A DNA stretch of 50,855 bases from assembly GCF_018613725.1 (NCBI RefSeq), contig NZ_JAGGPS010000007.1, positions 66,606 through 117,460 of the forward strand, read 5' to 3'. Below, in pieces: positions 8,154-17,700 of the stretch (positions are counted from its first letter, which is position 1; each line of letters begins with the position of its first letter). The notes under the pieces were generated by a model. That model had not been told where the DNA came from, searched no databases, and worked only from the letters and a program-made list of their open reading frames with translations. The DNA is from Hymenobacter sp. ISL-91. GTDB taxonomy: Bacteria > Bacteroidota > Bacteroidia > Cytophagales > Hymenobacteraceae. Both the position numbers and the translations under genes were made by a program.

Positions 8154-9743
8154 TTAAGGCCGGTCGAACCACAGGGGCTTGCCGATGTAGTCGTCGTTGG
8201 TGGTGGCACCGGCTTCGGCGAACTGGCGGGCTACTTCTTCGGGGTTGTACAGGGTTTCGGTGGCACCCGGCAGCAGGCGGCGCGGGAAGCGCAACTTGGG
8301 GTCGGGGTTGCCCGATAGTTCGGCGTTGACGCTATTGCCGGTGGGGTACTGGAAGTTCACGTACACGTCGGAGCTGAAGTCGTAGCGGCGCATATCGGTC
8401 CACGACTCGGGGTTGAGGAACATAGCAATGTACTTCTGCTCCATGATGGCGCGGGGTACGGCGGGGTTGGTGGGCGAGGCCAACTGCTCGGGCGTCTGGG
8501 CTACGGCGGCGCTGTTGAGGTAGGCCGTAATCTGGGCCGCCGTGATGACGGGGAACGTAACATTTGGAGCGGCGGAGGTGCCGCCCACCCCGATTTTAGC
8601 CATGTGTGCCCGAATTCCCTCTTTGTACGCCGTCAGGGCCCGGGTTTTGTTGCCCGCTTTAAAGGCGGCCTCAGCCTCGATAAACTTGAGCTCGTGGTAG
8701 GTAATCACCTCGAAGTAGCCCAGGTCGCGGGCATACCAGCTGGCGTAGAAATCGGTGAGCGTGCTGCCCGGCGTGAGGTTGGTGCCGGCGGGCGTACCGG
8801 CTCCGGGAGCCGCCCCGGTGCTGGTGGTAGGCGCCATAATGCCGAAGCGTGGGTCGGTTACGCCCGGAAACGTAGTGCCATCGAGATAGTCGAGGAAGTT
8901 GTTCGAGAACGTGGCCGTGCCGAAGTTGGCGCGCGTGGTGCCGAAGATGTTGGTGGTATTGACCTGAGGCGCTACGGCTGCCTGGAACTGCAGCTGGGCA
9001 TCGTCGGCACTGTTCTCAAATCCCTTGTCGACCAGGGCCAGCACGGCGTTGGGGTCGTAGCTGGCTTTCTTGGTGAGGTGGTTGAGCTGCCGGGCCTTGA
9101 GGGAGTAAGCCAGCTTAACCCACTTGGTCGGATCGCCTTTATACAGAATGTCGCCACTCTCGCTGGGTGTGGTGCTGTAGAAGGCCCGCGTGTTTTCGCT
9201 GGCGGGCTTGCTCATCTCCACAATACCCTCGTCGAGCAGCTGGTTGATGGACGCGTACAGCTGCTCCTGCGAGTCGTACTTGGGCTTGTAGTTGGCCCCG
9301 CCCTGGTAGGCTTCACTGTAAGGCACGTCGCCCATCATGTCGGTGAGGTGGGCCAGAATCAAGGCCTGCATAATCTTGCCCGCGCCCACGTAGTACACCG
9401 AGCCCTCGGCCTGCGCCGCCTGTATCATGGGCGGAATGTTGCCGCCCGATTGAAAGTAGGAGTAGTTGAACGTGTTGGTGCTCTGGGCGTTGGTGAAACG
9501 GTACTGGTCGTTGCCGCCGCTGTTCACGGTGCGGCTCACAATGTACTGCTCGATATACGGCGTACGCAGGCTGGTGAACATCTGCGTTTGAATGCCGTTG
9601 GCGATGATGTTGGGCAGCAGGAAGTTGGGCGAGGCCTCGGAGGGGTTGTTGGGGTTGTCGTTCACGTCGAGAAAACTCTCGCACGAGCTCAAAGCCCCGG
9701 TTCCACCCATAAGCAGCCCCAGAAACAGAAGATACTTTTTCAT
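8154..9743 (-). CDS. SusD/RagB-family outer-membrane lipoprotein
   Basis: 529 aa. Lipoprotein signal MKKYLLFLGLLMGGTGALSSC, then the SusD_2-like opening ESFLDVNDNPNNPSEA. The helical TPR-like core is visible (for example AGKIMQALILAHLTDMMGDVPYSE written in part near 120-145), with the usual C-terminal region of aromatic and Asn-rich loops (MEQKYIAMFLNPESWTDMRR, about 430-450). Such proteins form the lid over a SusC transporter and capture the ligand at the cell surface. It lies 109 bp after the SusC gene on the same strand, separated by the heptad repeat element at 9762-9854. The ligand cannot be read from sequence; SusD_2 members also serve peptides and other nutrients. Confidence 0.92.
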   Translation of the reverse strand: MKKYLLFLGLLMGGTGALSSCESFLDVNDNPNNPSEASPNFLLPNIIANGIQTQMFTSLRTPYIEQYIVSRTVNSGGNDQYRFTNAQSTNTFNYSYFQSGGNIPPMIQAAQAEGSVYYVGAGKIMQALILAHLTDMMGDVPYSEAYQGGANYKPKYDSQEQLYASINQLLDEGIVEMSKPASENTRAFYSTTPSESGDILYKGDPTKWVKLAYSLKARQLNHLTKKASYDPNAVLALVDKGFENSADDAQLQFQAAVAPQVNTTNIFGTTRANFGTATFSNNFLDYLDGTTFPGVTDPRFGIMAPTTSTGAAPGAGTPAGTNLTPGSTLTDFYASWYARDLGYFEVITYHELKFIEAEAAFKAGNKTRALTAYKEGIRAHMAKIGVGGTSAAPNVTFPVITAAQITAYLNSAAVAQTPEQLASPTNPAVPRAIMEQKYIAMFLNPESWTDMRRYDFSSDVYVNFQYPTGNSVNAELSGNPDPKLRFPRRLLPGATETLYNPEEVARQFAEAGATTNDDYIGKPLWFDRP

Positions 9744-9761
9744 CGGTTAAATCAATTTTAA

Positions 9762-9854
9762 AGCTAATAGCTGATGGCGGGTAGCTTTCAGCTGCTGGCG
9801 GGGGGGGCTTTTCCACAGAAAAGCTAATGGCTAACAGCTAAAAGCTACCAGCTT
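9762..9854. repeat. heptad AGCTNNN palindromic element, copy 1
   Basis: Left arm of 7-bp units (AGCTAAT, AGCTGAT, GGCGGGT, AGCTTTC, AGCTGCT), centre CTTTTCCACAGAAAAG, right arm AGCTAAT, GGCTAAC, AGCTAAA, AGCTACC, AGCTT. The right end overlaps the SusC stop codon. The period is strictly 7 in both arms. Confidence 0.85.
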
Positions 9855-12800
9855 AAAATGTAACGCGCAGGCCCATGTCCACGCCACGGGTGGCGGGCAC
9901 GTTGCCGTAATCGAAGCCGTTGGAGCCGCCGCCGCGCACACCCGAGCCGGAAGCCGCCGTTTCAGGGTCGGCTCCGCTGTATTTGGTCAGCAAAACCAGG
10001 TTGCGGCCGGTTACGTTCAGCTCCAGGCCCTTGATAACGCCGGTGCGCTCCAGTAGCGCGGCCGGCAGCGCGTAGCTGAGCGTGGCGTAGCGCAGGCGCG
10101 TCCACGAAGCATCCTCGATGAAGGGCGTACCCACCGCGCCCAGAATGTTCTGGTAGTAGCCCTGGGTCAGCTCGACGGGACGGGCGTTGGGCGAGTAGGT
10201 GCCGTCAGCATTGGTCACCACGCCATCGAACACTACCTCCTTATAGCGTTCGGTGGTGCGCGGGCCGGTGCCTGTAGAGGTACTGTACAGGTCGTTGCCA
10301 TTGACTACTTTGCCACCCACCCGGAAATCGAGCAGGAAGCTCAGGCCCAAGCCCTTGTAGCTGACCGTGTTGGTAAGCTGCGTGGTGAAGCGCGGGGCCC
10401 GGTTGCCAACGTAGGTGAACGTGTTGCCCGGAATAGGATAGCCGGTGGTGGGGTTGATGAGCATCTTGCCGAAGTCGGGACTCTCCGGGTTCGTGACGCG
10501 CTGGAAATCGTAGGCGGCAATGCCCGTAATGGGCCGGCCCACAAAAGCGCCGCCTTGGTGCACGTTGGTAATAAAGGCATCCGACTGAAACACCACCGTC
10601 AGCGGCGACGGCAGCGACTCGGTGCGGTTGGTGTTGTGGTAGAAGTTGGCCAGAATGTCCCAGCTAAAGCCCGACGCCGAACGAACGGGCGTGCCGCTGA
10701 GCGTTATTTCCTGGCCTTCGTTGGTTACCACCCCGCCGTTGATATACTGCAGAATGAAGCCCGTGGCCTGGCTGACGCGCGGGGCAATCAGCTGGTCTTT
10801 GGTGCGCGAGAAGTAGTAGTTGAAATCGAAGCCCAGCCGGTTCTGGAAGAACTGCAGGTTAACGCCGGCCTCGTAGGAGCGAGTTTGCTCGGGCTTGAGC
10901 AGCGGGTTGGAGCCGAAGAAGTCGTTGCGGAAGCCGCCCCCGATGTAGGTGTTGCTTGTGAGTGGCGACAGTACCCGGTAGGGGCCCGTGTCGCGGCCTA
11001 CCTGGGCCACCGAGGCCCGCAGCTTGCCGTAGTTGAGGATGCTGTTCTGCTCCAGGCCCAGTGTGCGGGTAAACTCGTAGCCCAGCGCGGCCGAGCCGTA
11101 GCCAAAGCCCTTGCCGAATATCTTGCCCTCATCGGGCCGCGGCAGCGTCGACGACTTGTCGTAGCGGCCCTGCAGCTCCACAATCACCTGGTCGAAGAGC
11201 GTGGCGCTCAGTTGGGCGAAGTTGCCCACCAGCCGGCGCGTGCTCACCCGCTGCAGGGCGTTGCGGTTTACCGTGTTGTTGATGCTCACGAAGGTTGGAT
11301 TCTGGAAAACCAGGCCTATGTAGTCCACGGCCTCGGAGCGGCTCTGCTCAATGGTATTGCCCAGAATCAGCGAGCCGCGCAGGTTTTCGCTGAACGTGTG
11401 CTGGAACGAGGCCAGGGTGGTGGCCGTAATCAGCCGGTTCAGGTCCACGGTTTCGGCAATGCCGCCGTTCTGGTTGCCCACCTGCGAGGTGCCCACCGCC
11501 CGCACCGAAGTCGAGTGCGTGCTGGCCAGGTCGGTGCCAATGTTGTGGCTTACCGTCAGGAAGGGCAGTACCTTGAAGCTGAGCTGGGTGTTGCCCAGAA
11601 AGCGGTTGGTGCGGTCGGTCTGAGGGTTGAAAATGGCCGACCAGTAGGGGTTGTCCGCGTCGACGTCGGTGCCGTTGTTGGGCGGCAGCAGGCGGCGGCG
11701 GGTACCATCGGCGTTGAGGTAAATGCGGGCGTCATCGTTCTGAGGCCAGTTCAGCAAACTCAGCAGAAAGCCGCCCTGCGAGCCAAACAGCCCCGGGCCC
11801 TGCAGCGTGCGCCGCCCGCCCGAGTTCAGATACTGGGCCGAGCCCGTTACGTTAAACTTGGGCGAAAGCTGGGCCGTGCCCGAAAGGCGCACCGTGGTTT
11901 TGTCGTACTTGTTTTCGGGCGTTACGCCGCTCTGGTCGAGCCGCGAGGCCGACACAAAAAACGTGGCCTTCTCGGTGCCGCCCGACATGTTCAGGAAGTT
12001 CTGGAAGGCATAGCCCTTATCGAAAAAGTTGGGCAGGTTATCGAACTGCGCCTGGCCCGGCGCGAAACGTGGCCCCCACGAGTTGCGGGTGGTGGCGTCG
12101 AATACGCCATTCGAGCCCTGCTGGTACTGGTCCTGCGTTTTGGGTAACCGGTTCACCTCATCCACCGAAAATTGTGTGCGGTAGTTGATGGTGGTGCGGC
12201 CGGCGGTGCCCTTTTTGGTGGTGATAACCACGGCCCCATTGGCAGCCCTCAGGCCGTAGAGGGCCGCGGCGGCCGGGCCTTTCAGCACCGTCATGCTGGC
12301 AATATCTTCGGGATTAAGGTCGCCGGCGCGGTTGGGCGTACCCACCGAGCGGCCCAGCAGTCCGTTGAACTGCGAGCCCCCGCCGGGTGCCGTGCTTTCC
12401 TGAAACGACGAGTTGTCCATAATCATCCCGTCGATAATGAACAGGGGCTGGTTGTCGCCGTCGAGCGAGGTGCCGCCCCGGATGACGATGGCCGAGCCCT
12501 CGCCTGGCGAACCGCCCGATGAGGTGATGTTGACGCCCGCCACCTTGCCCTGCAGCGCATTCACGATGTTGGTCTGGCGCGAGTCGATAATGTCCTTGGC
12601 CTTCACCTCCTGCACCGCCGTTACAATGTCGCGCCGTTCCTGGGCAATATTGTAGCCGGTAATCACCACGTCGCTGAGGGCCGTGGTATTTTCTTTCAGC
12701 GCAATGCTGATGGGCCCGTCGGCGGCATCCACGGCCCGCTCCTGGGTGGTGTACCCGATAAAGCTGAACGAGAGCGTGCTGCCTACCGGGGCCGCTACCG

Positions 12801-13002
12801 AGAACCGCCCTTCCGAGTCGGTGGTGGCGCCAATGCTCGTGCCCTTCACAATTACAGTTACGCCGGGCAGTGGCGAGCGGTCGAGGGCGGCCGTTACAAC
12901 GCCCGTTACGGTACGCTGCGCCGTTGTCTGGGCCCAAACTGCCTGGGGTGGCAGGGCCAGCGCGGCCCCCAACACAGGGGCCAGCCAGTAGAGTTTTTGC
13001 AT
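9853..13002 (-). CDS. SusC/RagA-family TonB-dependent outer-membrane receptor
   Basis: 1,049 aa. Signal peptide to about residue 25 (ending AVWAQ), a carboxypeptidase-regulatory-like domain (about 30-110: VTGVVTAALDRSPLPGVTV), the plug with the SusC-type ITSSGGSPGEGSAIVIRGG segment (about 157-175) and DNQPLFIIDGM, then a 22-strand barrel to the terminal Phe of GLRVTF, the usual outer-membrane assembly signature. Together with the following SusD gene it forms an energy-dependent importer for oligosaccharides or peptides. No anti-sigma/ECF pair, hybrid two-component regulator or dedicated glycosidase is joined to it, so control and substrate are open. The upstream 280 bp are shared with a divergent acetyltransferase gene. 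Confidence 0.95.
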   Translation of the reverse strand: MQKLYWLAPVLGAALALPPQAVWAQTTAQRTVTGVVTAALDRSPLPGVTVIVKGTSIGATTDSEGRFSVAAPVGSTLSFSFIGYTTQERAVDAADGPISIALKENTTALSDVVITGYNIAQERRDIVTAVQEVKAKDIIDSRQTNIVNALQGKVAGVNITSSGGSPGEGSAIVIRGGTSLDGDNQPLFIIDGMIMDNSSFQESTAPGGGSQFNGLLGRSVGTPNRAGDLNPEDIASMTVLKGPAAAALYGLRAANGAVVITTKKGTAGRTTINYRTQFSVDEVNRLPKTQDQYQQGSNGVFDATTRNSWGPRFAPGQAQFDNLPNFFDKGYAFQNFLNMSGGTEKATFFVSASRLDQSGVTPENKYDKTTVRLSGTAQLSPKFNVTGSAQYLNSGGRRTLQGPGLFGSQGGFLLSLLNWPQNDDARIYLNADGTRRRLLPPNNGTDVDADNPYWSAIFNPQTDRTNRFLGNTQLSFKVLPFLTVSHNIGTDLASTHSTSVRAVGTSQVGNQNGGIAETVDLNRLITATTLASFQHTFSENLRGSLILGNTIEQSRSEAVDYIGLVFQNPTFVSINNTVNRNALQRVSTRRLVGNFAQLSATLFDQVIVELQGRYDKSSTLPRPDEGKIFGKGFGYGSAALGYEFTRTLGLEQNSILNYGKLRASVAQVGRDTGPYRVLSPLTSNTYIGGGFRNDFFGSNPLLKPEQTRSYEAGVNLQFFQNRLGFDFNYYFSRTKDQLIAPRVSQATGFILQYINGGVVTNEGQEITLSGTPVRSASGFSWDILANFYHNTNRTESLPSPLTVVFQSDAFITNVHQGGAFVGRPITGIAAYDFQRVTNPESPDFGKMLINPTTGYPIPGNTFTYVGNRAPRFTTQLTNTVSYKGLGLSFLLDFRVGGKVVNGNDLYSTSTGTGPRTTERYKEVVFDGVVTNADGTYSPNARPVELTQGYYQNILGAVGTPFIEDASWTRLRYATLSYALPAALLERTGVIKGLELNVTGRNLVLLTKYSGADPETAASGSGVRGGGSNGFDYGNVPATRGVDMGLRVTF

Positions 13003-13159
13003 GATGCAGGGAGAAGAGTGGTGGGAAGATAGCGTTGCTAGGGGCTAAAGCTGTCGGCGCGGGGCTGGAATCAGGTGGTTGGAAGTGCGCCCAAAGGACC
13101 CAAATAAAGCGGTTCGAGCGGCATGTAAGGGTACTAAGATGCTCATAAAGTTGAAAAAG

Positions 13160-13173
13160 GACTAGGTTTAGTC
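13160..13173. promoter_or_regulatory. small dyad in the SusC / acetyltransferase divergent region
   Basis: GACTA-GGTT-TAGTC, a perfect 5-bp dyad, in the 278-bp gap between the divergent genes. It could be an operator or just chance; nothing else supports it. Confidence 0.2.
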
Positions 13174-13280
13174 AAAGTATATTGTCCGGCCGAGTGCCCA
13201 GCGGCTGGCCGGATGGCCGGTTACAGCGCACCGCGCCCGGTGCCAACCACGGCCGGCTACCCGCTTTTCTCTGCTTCACC

Positions 13281-14477
13281 ATGACTACTGCTACCACCCA
13301 GGCTGCCCTCGAAACTACCGACGCGCAGCCGCTGGCCGAACCGAAGGAAAGCGTAAGCCAGGCCTCACAGCCGGCCCGCCTCATCAGCCTCGACGTGTTC
13401 CGGGGCCTCACGGTGGCAGCCATGATTCTGGTGAACAACCCCGGCGACTGGGGCCACATCTACGCTCCGCTGGAGCACGCCAAATGGCACGGCTGCACGC
13501 CCACCGACCTGATTTTCCCGTTTTTCCTGTTCATCGTGGGCGTCAGCATCAGCTACGCGCTGGGTGCGGCGCGGCAGCAGCCGGCCACCCACGGCGCTGC
13601 TATGCTGCGGGTGCTCCGGCGGGCGGCGTTGCTGTTTGGGTTGGGGCTTTTGATGGCGCTCTACCCGAAGTTCGAGTTCGGTACCGTACGGATTCCCGGC
13701 GTACTGGCCCGCATTTCGTGGGTGTTTCTGGCCTGCGGTATTCTGTTTCTGAAAACCAGCCGCCGCCAGCAAATCGGGCTGCTGGTGCTGTTGCTGGTAG
13801 GCTACAATGTGTTGCTGCAGCTGGTGCCGGTGCCCGGTTTCGGGCCAGCTAACCTGGAGCCCGAAACCAACCTCGGCGCCTGGCTCGATAGGGTGGTGTT
13901 TACCGAGGCGCATCTCTGGAAGCAAAGCCGCACCTGGGACCCCGAAGGCCTGCTGGGCACGCTGCCGGCCATTGCCACCGGCCTGCTCGGGATACTGACG
14001 GGCCAGTACCTACGCCGCCGCGAGCTGGAGCCGGCTGTGCGGGTGGCCCAACTGTTCGTGGCCGCCGCCGGCCTCATCGTGGCCGGCCTTATCTGGAATG
14101 AGTGGTTTCCCATCAACAAAAGCCTCTGGACGAGCTCCTACGTGCTGTATACCGGCGGCCTGGCTACGGCCGCGCTGGCCTTGCTCTACTGGCTCTGCGA
14201 CGCCCAGGGCCGCCGCGGCTGGTGGACGCGCTTCGGGCAGGTGTATGGTGTGAATGCCATTACTGTGTTCTTCCTATCGGGCATTGTAGCCAAAACGCTG
14301 GGCGCTATCAAGGTTACGGCCGCCAACGTGTCGCTCAAAAGCTGGCTCTACAACACATTCTTCACGCCTTATTTCAGCCCCGTTAATGCCTCGTTGGCTG
14401 GGGCGCTGGTGTGCGTGCTCATCTGGTTTGGAGTGCTGTGGCTGATGTACCGAAAGGGCGTTATTATCAAGGTGTAG
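13281..14477 (+). CDS. NagX/HGSNAT-like membrane acyltransferase (COG4299, DUF5009)
   Basis: 398 aa from ATG 13281; the longer reading from 13182 adds a Pro/Arg-rich stretch that does not look coding. After a polar N-terminus comes the family hallmark SLDVFRGLTVAAMILVNN, then HAKWHGCTPTDLIFPFFLF, containing the His that in human heparan-alpha-glucosaminide N-acetyltransferase lies in the acetyl-transfer region. About ten membrane segments follow, ending WFGVLWLMYRKGVIIKV. Relatives pass acetyl groups from cytoplasmic acetyl-CoA across the membrane to amino sugars; bacterial NagX occurs in N-acetylglucosamine utilisation loci. It sits between a SusCD system and a NagZ-like GH3 gene, in keeping with amino-sugar handling. 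Confidence 0.88.
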   Translation: MTTATTQAALETTDAQPLAEPKESVSQASQPARLISLDVFRGLTVAAMILVNNPGDWGHIYAPLEHAKWHGCTPTDLIFPFFLFIVGVSISYALGAARQQPATHGAAMLRVLRRAALLFGLGLLMALYPKFEFGTVRIPGVLARISWVFLACGILFLKTSRRQQIGLLVLLLVGYNVLLQLVPVPGFGPANLEPETNLGAWLDRVVFTEAHLWKQSRTWDPEGLLGTLPAIATGLLGILTGQYLRRRELEPAVRVAQLFVAAAGLIVAGLIWNEWFPINKSLWTSSYVLYTGGLATAALALLYWLCDAQGRRGWWTRFGQVYGVNAITVFFLSGIVAKTLGAIKVTAANVSLKSWLYNTFFTPYFSPVNASLAGALVCVLIWFGVLWLMYRKGVIIKV

Positions 14478-14654
14478 TTAACTGGGCAACGCTGAGACGC
14501 ACCCTTGCGTCTCGGCGTTGAACGACAATACCTGCGCCGCCCGGGGTAGCAGGCTCAGCGTCGTCAGCAACGTTTTAGGATCAGTATGCCGCTTCCCGGC
14601 TTGTCCGAGCAGCCCGGCAATGCACAGGAACTGGTGCATCATGCGTCCTAGCAT
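14478..14654 (-). other. possible small ORF of 58 aa in the 317-bp gap
   Basis: Reads MLGRMMHQFLCIAGLLGQAG at the start, then a KRHTDPKTLLTTLSLLPRAA region, and ends VSALPS. There is no clear promoter, and its 3' third runs through the hairpin at 14487-14520, so it may be chance or a decayed fragment. Apart from this and the two hairpins, the gap 14478-14794 holds nothing I recognise. Confidence 0.2.
14487..14520. repeat. 15-bp hairpin after the acetyltransferase gene
   Basis: CAACGCTGAGACGCA / TGCGTCTCGGCGTTG (one T-G pair) with a 4-nt loop. It begins 10 nt after the stop codon and could end transcription, but no T-run follows. Confidence 0.6.
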
Positions 14655-14702
14655 CTGATATGACGCTCTTGTAGAGCTTCAGGCCAACGCTTTCTCCCGC
14701 GC

Positions 14703-14778
14703 AGGGGCGCAGAAGATAAGCGCGGAGGTTCGCAGAGAATGACCTCCGCAAACCTCCGCGCTTATCTTCTGCGCCCCT
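14703..14778. repeat. 28-bp perfect inverted repeat after the GH3 gene
   Basis: Arms AGGGGCGCAGAAGATAAGCG... (14703-14730) and its exact complement (14751-14778), with a 20-nt loop that itself carries another GACCTCCGC copy. It ends 17 nt from the GH3 fusion gene stop (minus strand). Its sequence differs from the other repeat families here. Confidence 0.8.
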
Positions 14779-14794
14779 CTGCGAGAAACCGGTT

Positions 14795-17700
14795 TTACTC
14801 TTCTACAGTCGTTTCCACTGCCGGCTTCTGACGGATGCTTTCCAGCGCCACCTGCAGCACGTTGGTACGCACATTGAGGCTGGAAATCTTGTTGTTGCGG
14901 CGCGTGGGGTTTACGCGGTTGGTAAGCACGATGCAAATCAGCTCCTCCTTGGGCTCGACCCAGAACAGGGTACCCGTGAAACCAGTATGGCCGTAGCTGG
15001 CCGGCGAGGCGCTTTTAGCCGAGTTCAGCCCGGGGTTGGTGGCCGGCCGGTCGAAGCCCAGAGCGCGGCGGTTGTCGGGGCAGAACTGGCAGCGGGTGTA
15101 CTCGGCCAGGGTTTCCGACTTGATGAGCTGTTGCCCGCCGTAGCGCCCGTTCCAGGCGTAGAGCTGCACGAGCTTGGCCAAATCGTTGGCCGAACCAAAC
15201 AGGCCCGCATGGCCCGACACGCCCCCGAGCAGGGCCGCGCCCTCGTCGTGCACCGTGCCGTGCAGCTGGCCGTGGCGGAACAGCGAGTCGTACTCGGTGG
15301 GCGCAATGCGGCTCAGCGGGAAGCGCCGGGTGGGGTTGAAGCCTAGTGTGGTGGCGCCCAGCGGCCCGTACAGCTCGTTGCGCACGAATTGGTCGAGCGG
15401 CTTGCCCGAGGCGGCCTGCACGAAGCGTGGGTACATGATAAACGACAGGTCGGAGTACACGTAACCGGGCTTTTCATTCAGCGGCGACTTGGCAATAGCC
15501 TTGGTAATCAATTCCGGGAAATTCTGGCGCGCCCACAGGCCCGGGCCGGCCGGCAGCGGGAACCGAGCCGACGAATCGGGACGGAAGTAGCGGCGGTTCA
15601 GCTCGGCGGGCTGAGTGAGCGAAACGGTGGTGGCGGCCGGGCTCTTGCCGAACAGGGAGTTAAACAGGCCGCGGGGCTTGGTGTAGTCTTTCCAGAACGG
15701 AATCCAGGACTTAAGGCGGGCCTGATGGGTGAGTACGTCGCGCAGCTTCAGGTCCTGCTTGTTGGTGCCTTTGAACTCCGGGAACAGCTGGCCCAGCGTC
15801 CTATCGGGCGAGAATTTGCCTTCGTCCTGTAGCTTCATCAAAGCCGGTAGCGCGGCGCTTACTTTCGTGAGCGAAGCCAGGTCATAGAGGTCGTTGTTGC
15901 GTACCGGCCGCGACTTCGAGCCGTAGGTTTGGGTGCCGTAGCTTTTGCGCAGCACCACCGTGCCGCGGCGCGCAATCAGCACCTCGCCGCCCGGGAAGGC
16001 CCCGGCCGCCAGCGCCCCATTCATTATTGAGTCGACCCGACTTTCCAGGTCATTGCTCATGCCCACCGCCTCCGGGAAGCTGTAGCGTAGCCGTGTGCCC
16101 CCGGCCGTGGCCAGCCCAGCTCCGTAGCCGTAGCTGCGCGAAACGGTAACCGGCAGCTTGCCGCTGGCCGAGATGCCACCGAAAATAGCCTCGGCGGCCA
16201 CTTCCTGGGCGTTTTGGCTTTCCTGGTAGGCCAGCACCACGGCCCCGGCGCGGTTCAGGTCGCGCAGGCGGTCTACGGCGTAGGCCGTGCCAAACACACT
16301 TACTACCAGCTGCTGACCTTTACCGCCCAGTTCGCGCAGCAGCACGTTCATCTCGGGCGTTACGCCGAAGCCCGTAGCAGGCTGGCGGCCCAGGTTGTTT
16401 ACGCCCACCAGCACCGTGTTGTAGGGCTTCAGGGTTTCGCGCATCTTCGTCAGCTCATCGAGCGAAGGCGAAGCGGGCAGCCAGAAGTGGCGCACGGGTG
16501 CGTAATCGGCCACCCGGCGCTGGAACGCGGTGGTGTCGGTGGTGCCGAGCGTGAGGGTGGCCAGCCGCAGCGTGTCGAGGCGCTGCAACGGCAGCAGGCT
16601 TTGCTGGTTGCGCAGCACCGTTACGCTCAGCTCCGACAGCTGCCGGCTCAGGTACTGATCGTGGGGCGTATTCAGGTCGGCAATGATGTTCTTCAGCTCT
16701 ATGGGCTGGTAGCGGTCCAGGCCCGACCACTGCTTCAGGGCCAGCACCTTGCGGCAGCGGCGGTCAATTTCAGCCTGGGTTATCTGGCCTTTGGCTATGG
16801 CCTCGCGCACCATGCGCAGTGCCAGCGGAATATCCTCGCTGAACTCCAGAATGTCGTTGCCGGCCAGCAGGGCGCGCACGTCGGCCTCACCGGCAGGGTA
16901 CTTGCTGGTCACGCCCTTCATGTTCATGGCATCGGTGAAGATGATGCCCTCGAAGCCCATCTTCTGGCGCAACAGGCCTTCAATAATCGGCTTGGAAAGC
17001 GTGGAGGGTACGCCGGTGGTGTCGAGGGCCGGGATGTTGAGGTGGGCCACCATCATGCCGCCCAGGCCTTTAGCCATCAGCTCCCGGAACGGAAACAGCT
17101 CCAGCGTATCGAGCCGCTGCCGGTCAACTCGCAGCAGGGGCAGAGCGAGGTGCGAGTCCACGTCGGTGTCGCCGTGGCCGGGGAAGTGTTTGGCCACGGC
17201 CAGCACGCCCGCATCCTGCATGCCCTGCATGTACTGCAGGCTCTTTTCGGTTACGTTTTCGCGGTTTTCGCCCCAGCTCCGGAAGCCGATAACGGGGTTC
17301 TGGGCGTTGTTGTTGATGTCGACGACGGGCGCGAAATTGACGTGCATGCCCAGCCGTTTGAACTGCGCGGCCACCTGCCGGCCCATCTGGTAGATGGGCG
17401 CATTGTCCTTCAGGCCACCCAGGCTCATCTGGAACGGGAAGCGCACCACACTATCCAGGCGCATGCCCACGCCCCACTCGGCATCCATGGCCACCAGCAG
17501 CGGCACAGTGCTTTGGCTTTGGTAGCGGTTCAGCAGCCGGCTCTGGCGCACGGGCCCGCCCTGAAAGAAAATCAGCCCTCCGATGCCGTATTTCTGAATG
17601 AGCGCCGACACTGAATCCTCGTCGGCGCGGGTGCGGTTGGAGTAGGCGGCCACCATGAACAGCTGGGCCACGCGCTGGTCGGGCGTGAGCGTAGCCATCA

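Noticed and set aside
10555..12147. 530-aa open frame on the plus strand inside the SusC gene
   Set aside because: Antisense shadow of the same kind; the SusC reading carries all family motifs.
13182..13280. Longer N-terminus for the NagX-like protein
   Set aside because: Pro/Arg/Gly-rich stretch with no family likeness; ATG 13281 gives a normal start.
16214..17614. 466-aa open frame on the plus strand inside the GH3 fusion gene
   Set aside because: Low-complexity His/Val/Ala-rich shadow; the opposite strand has catalytic motifs.
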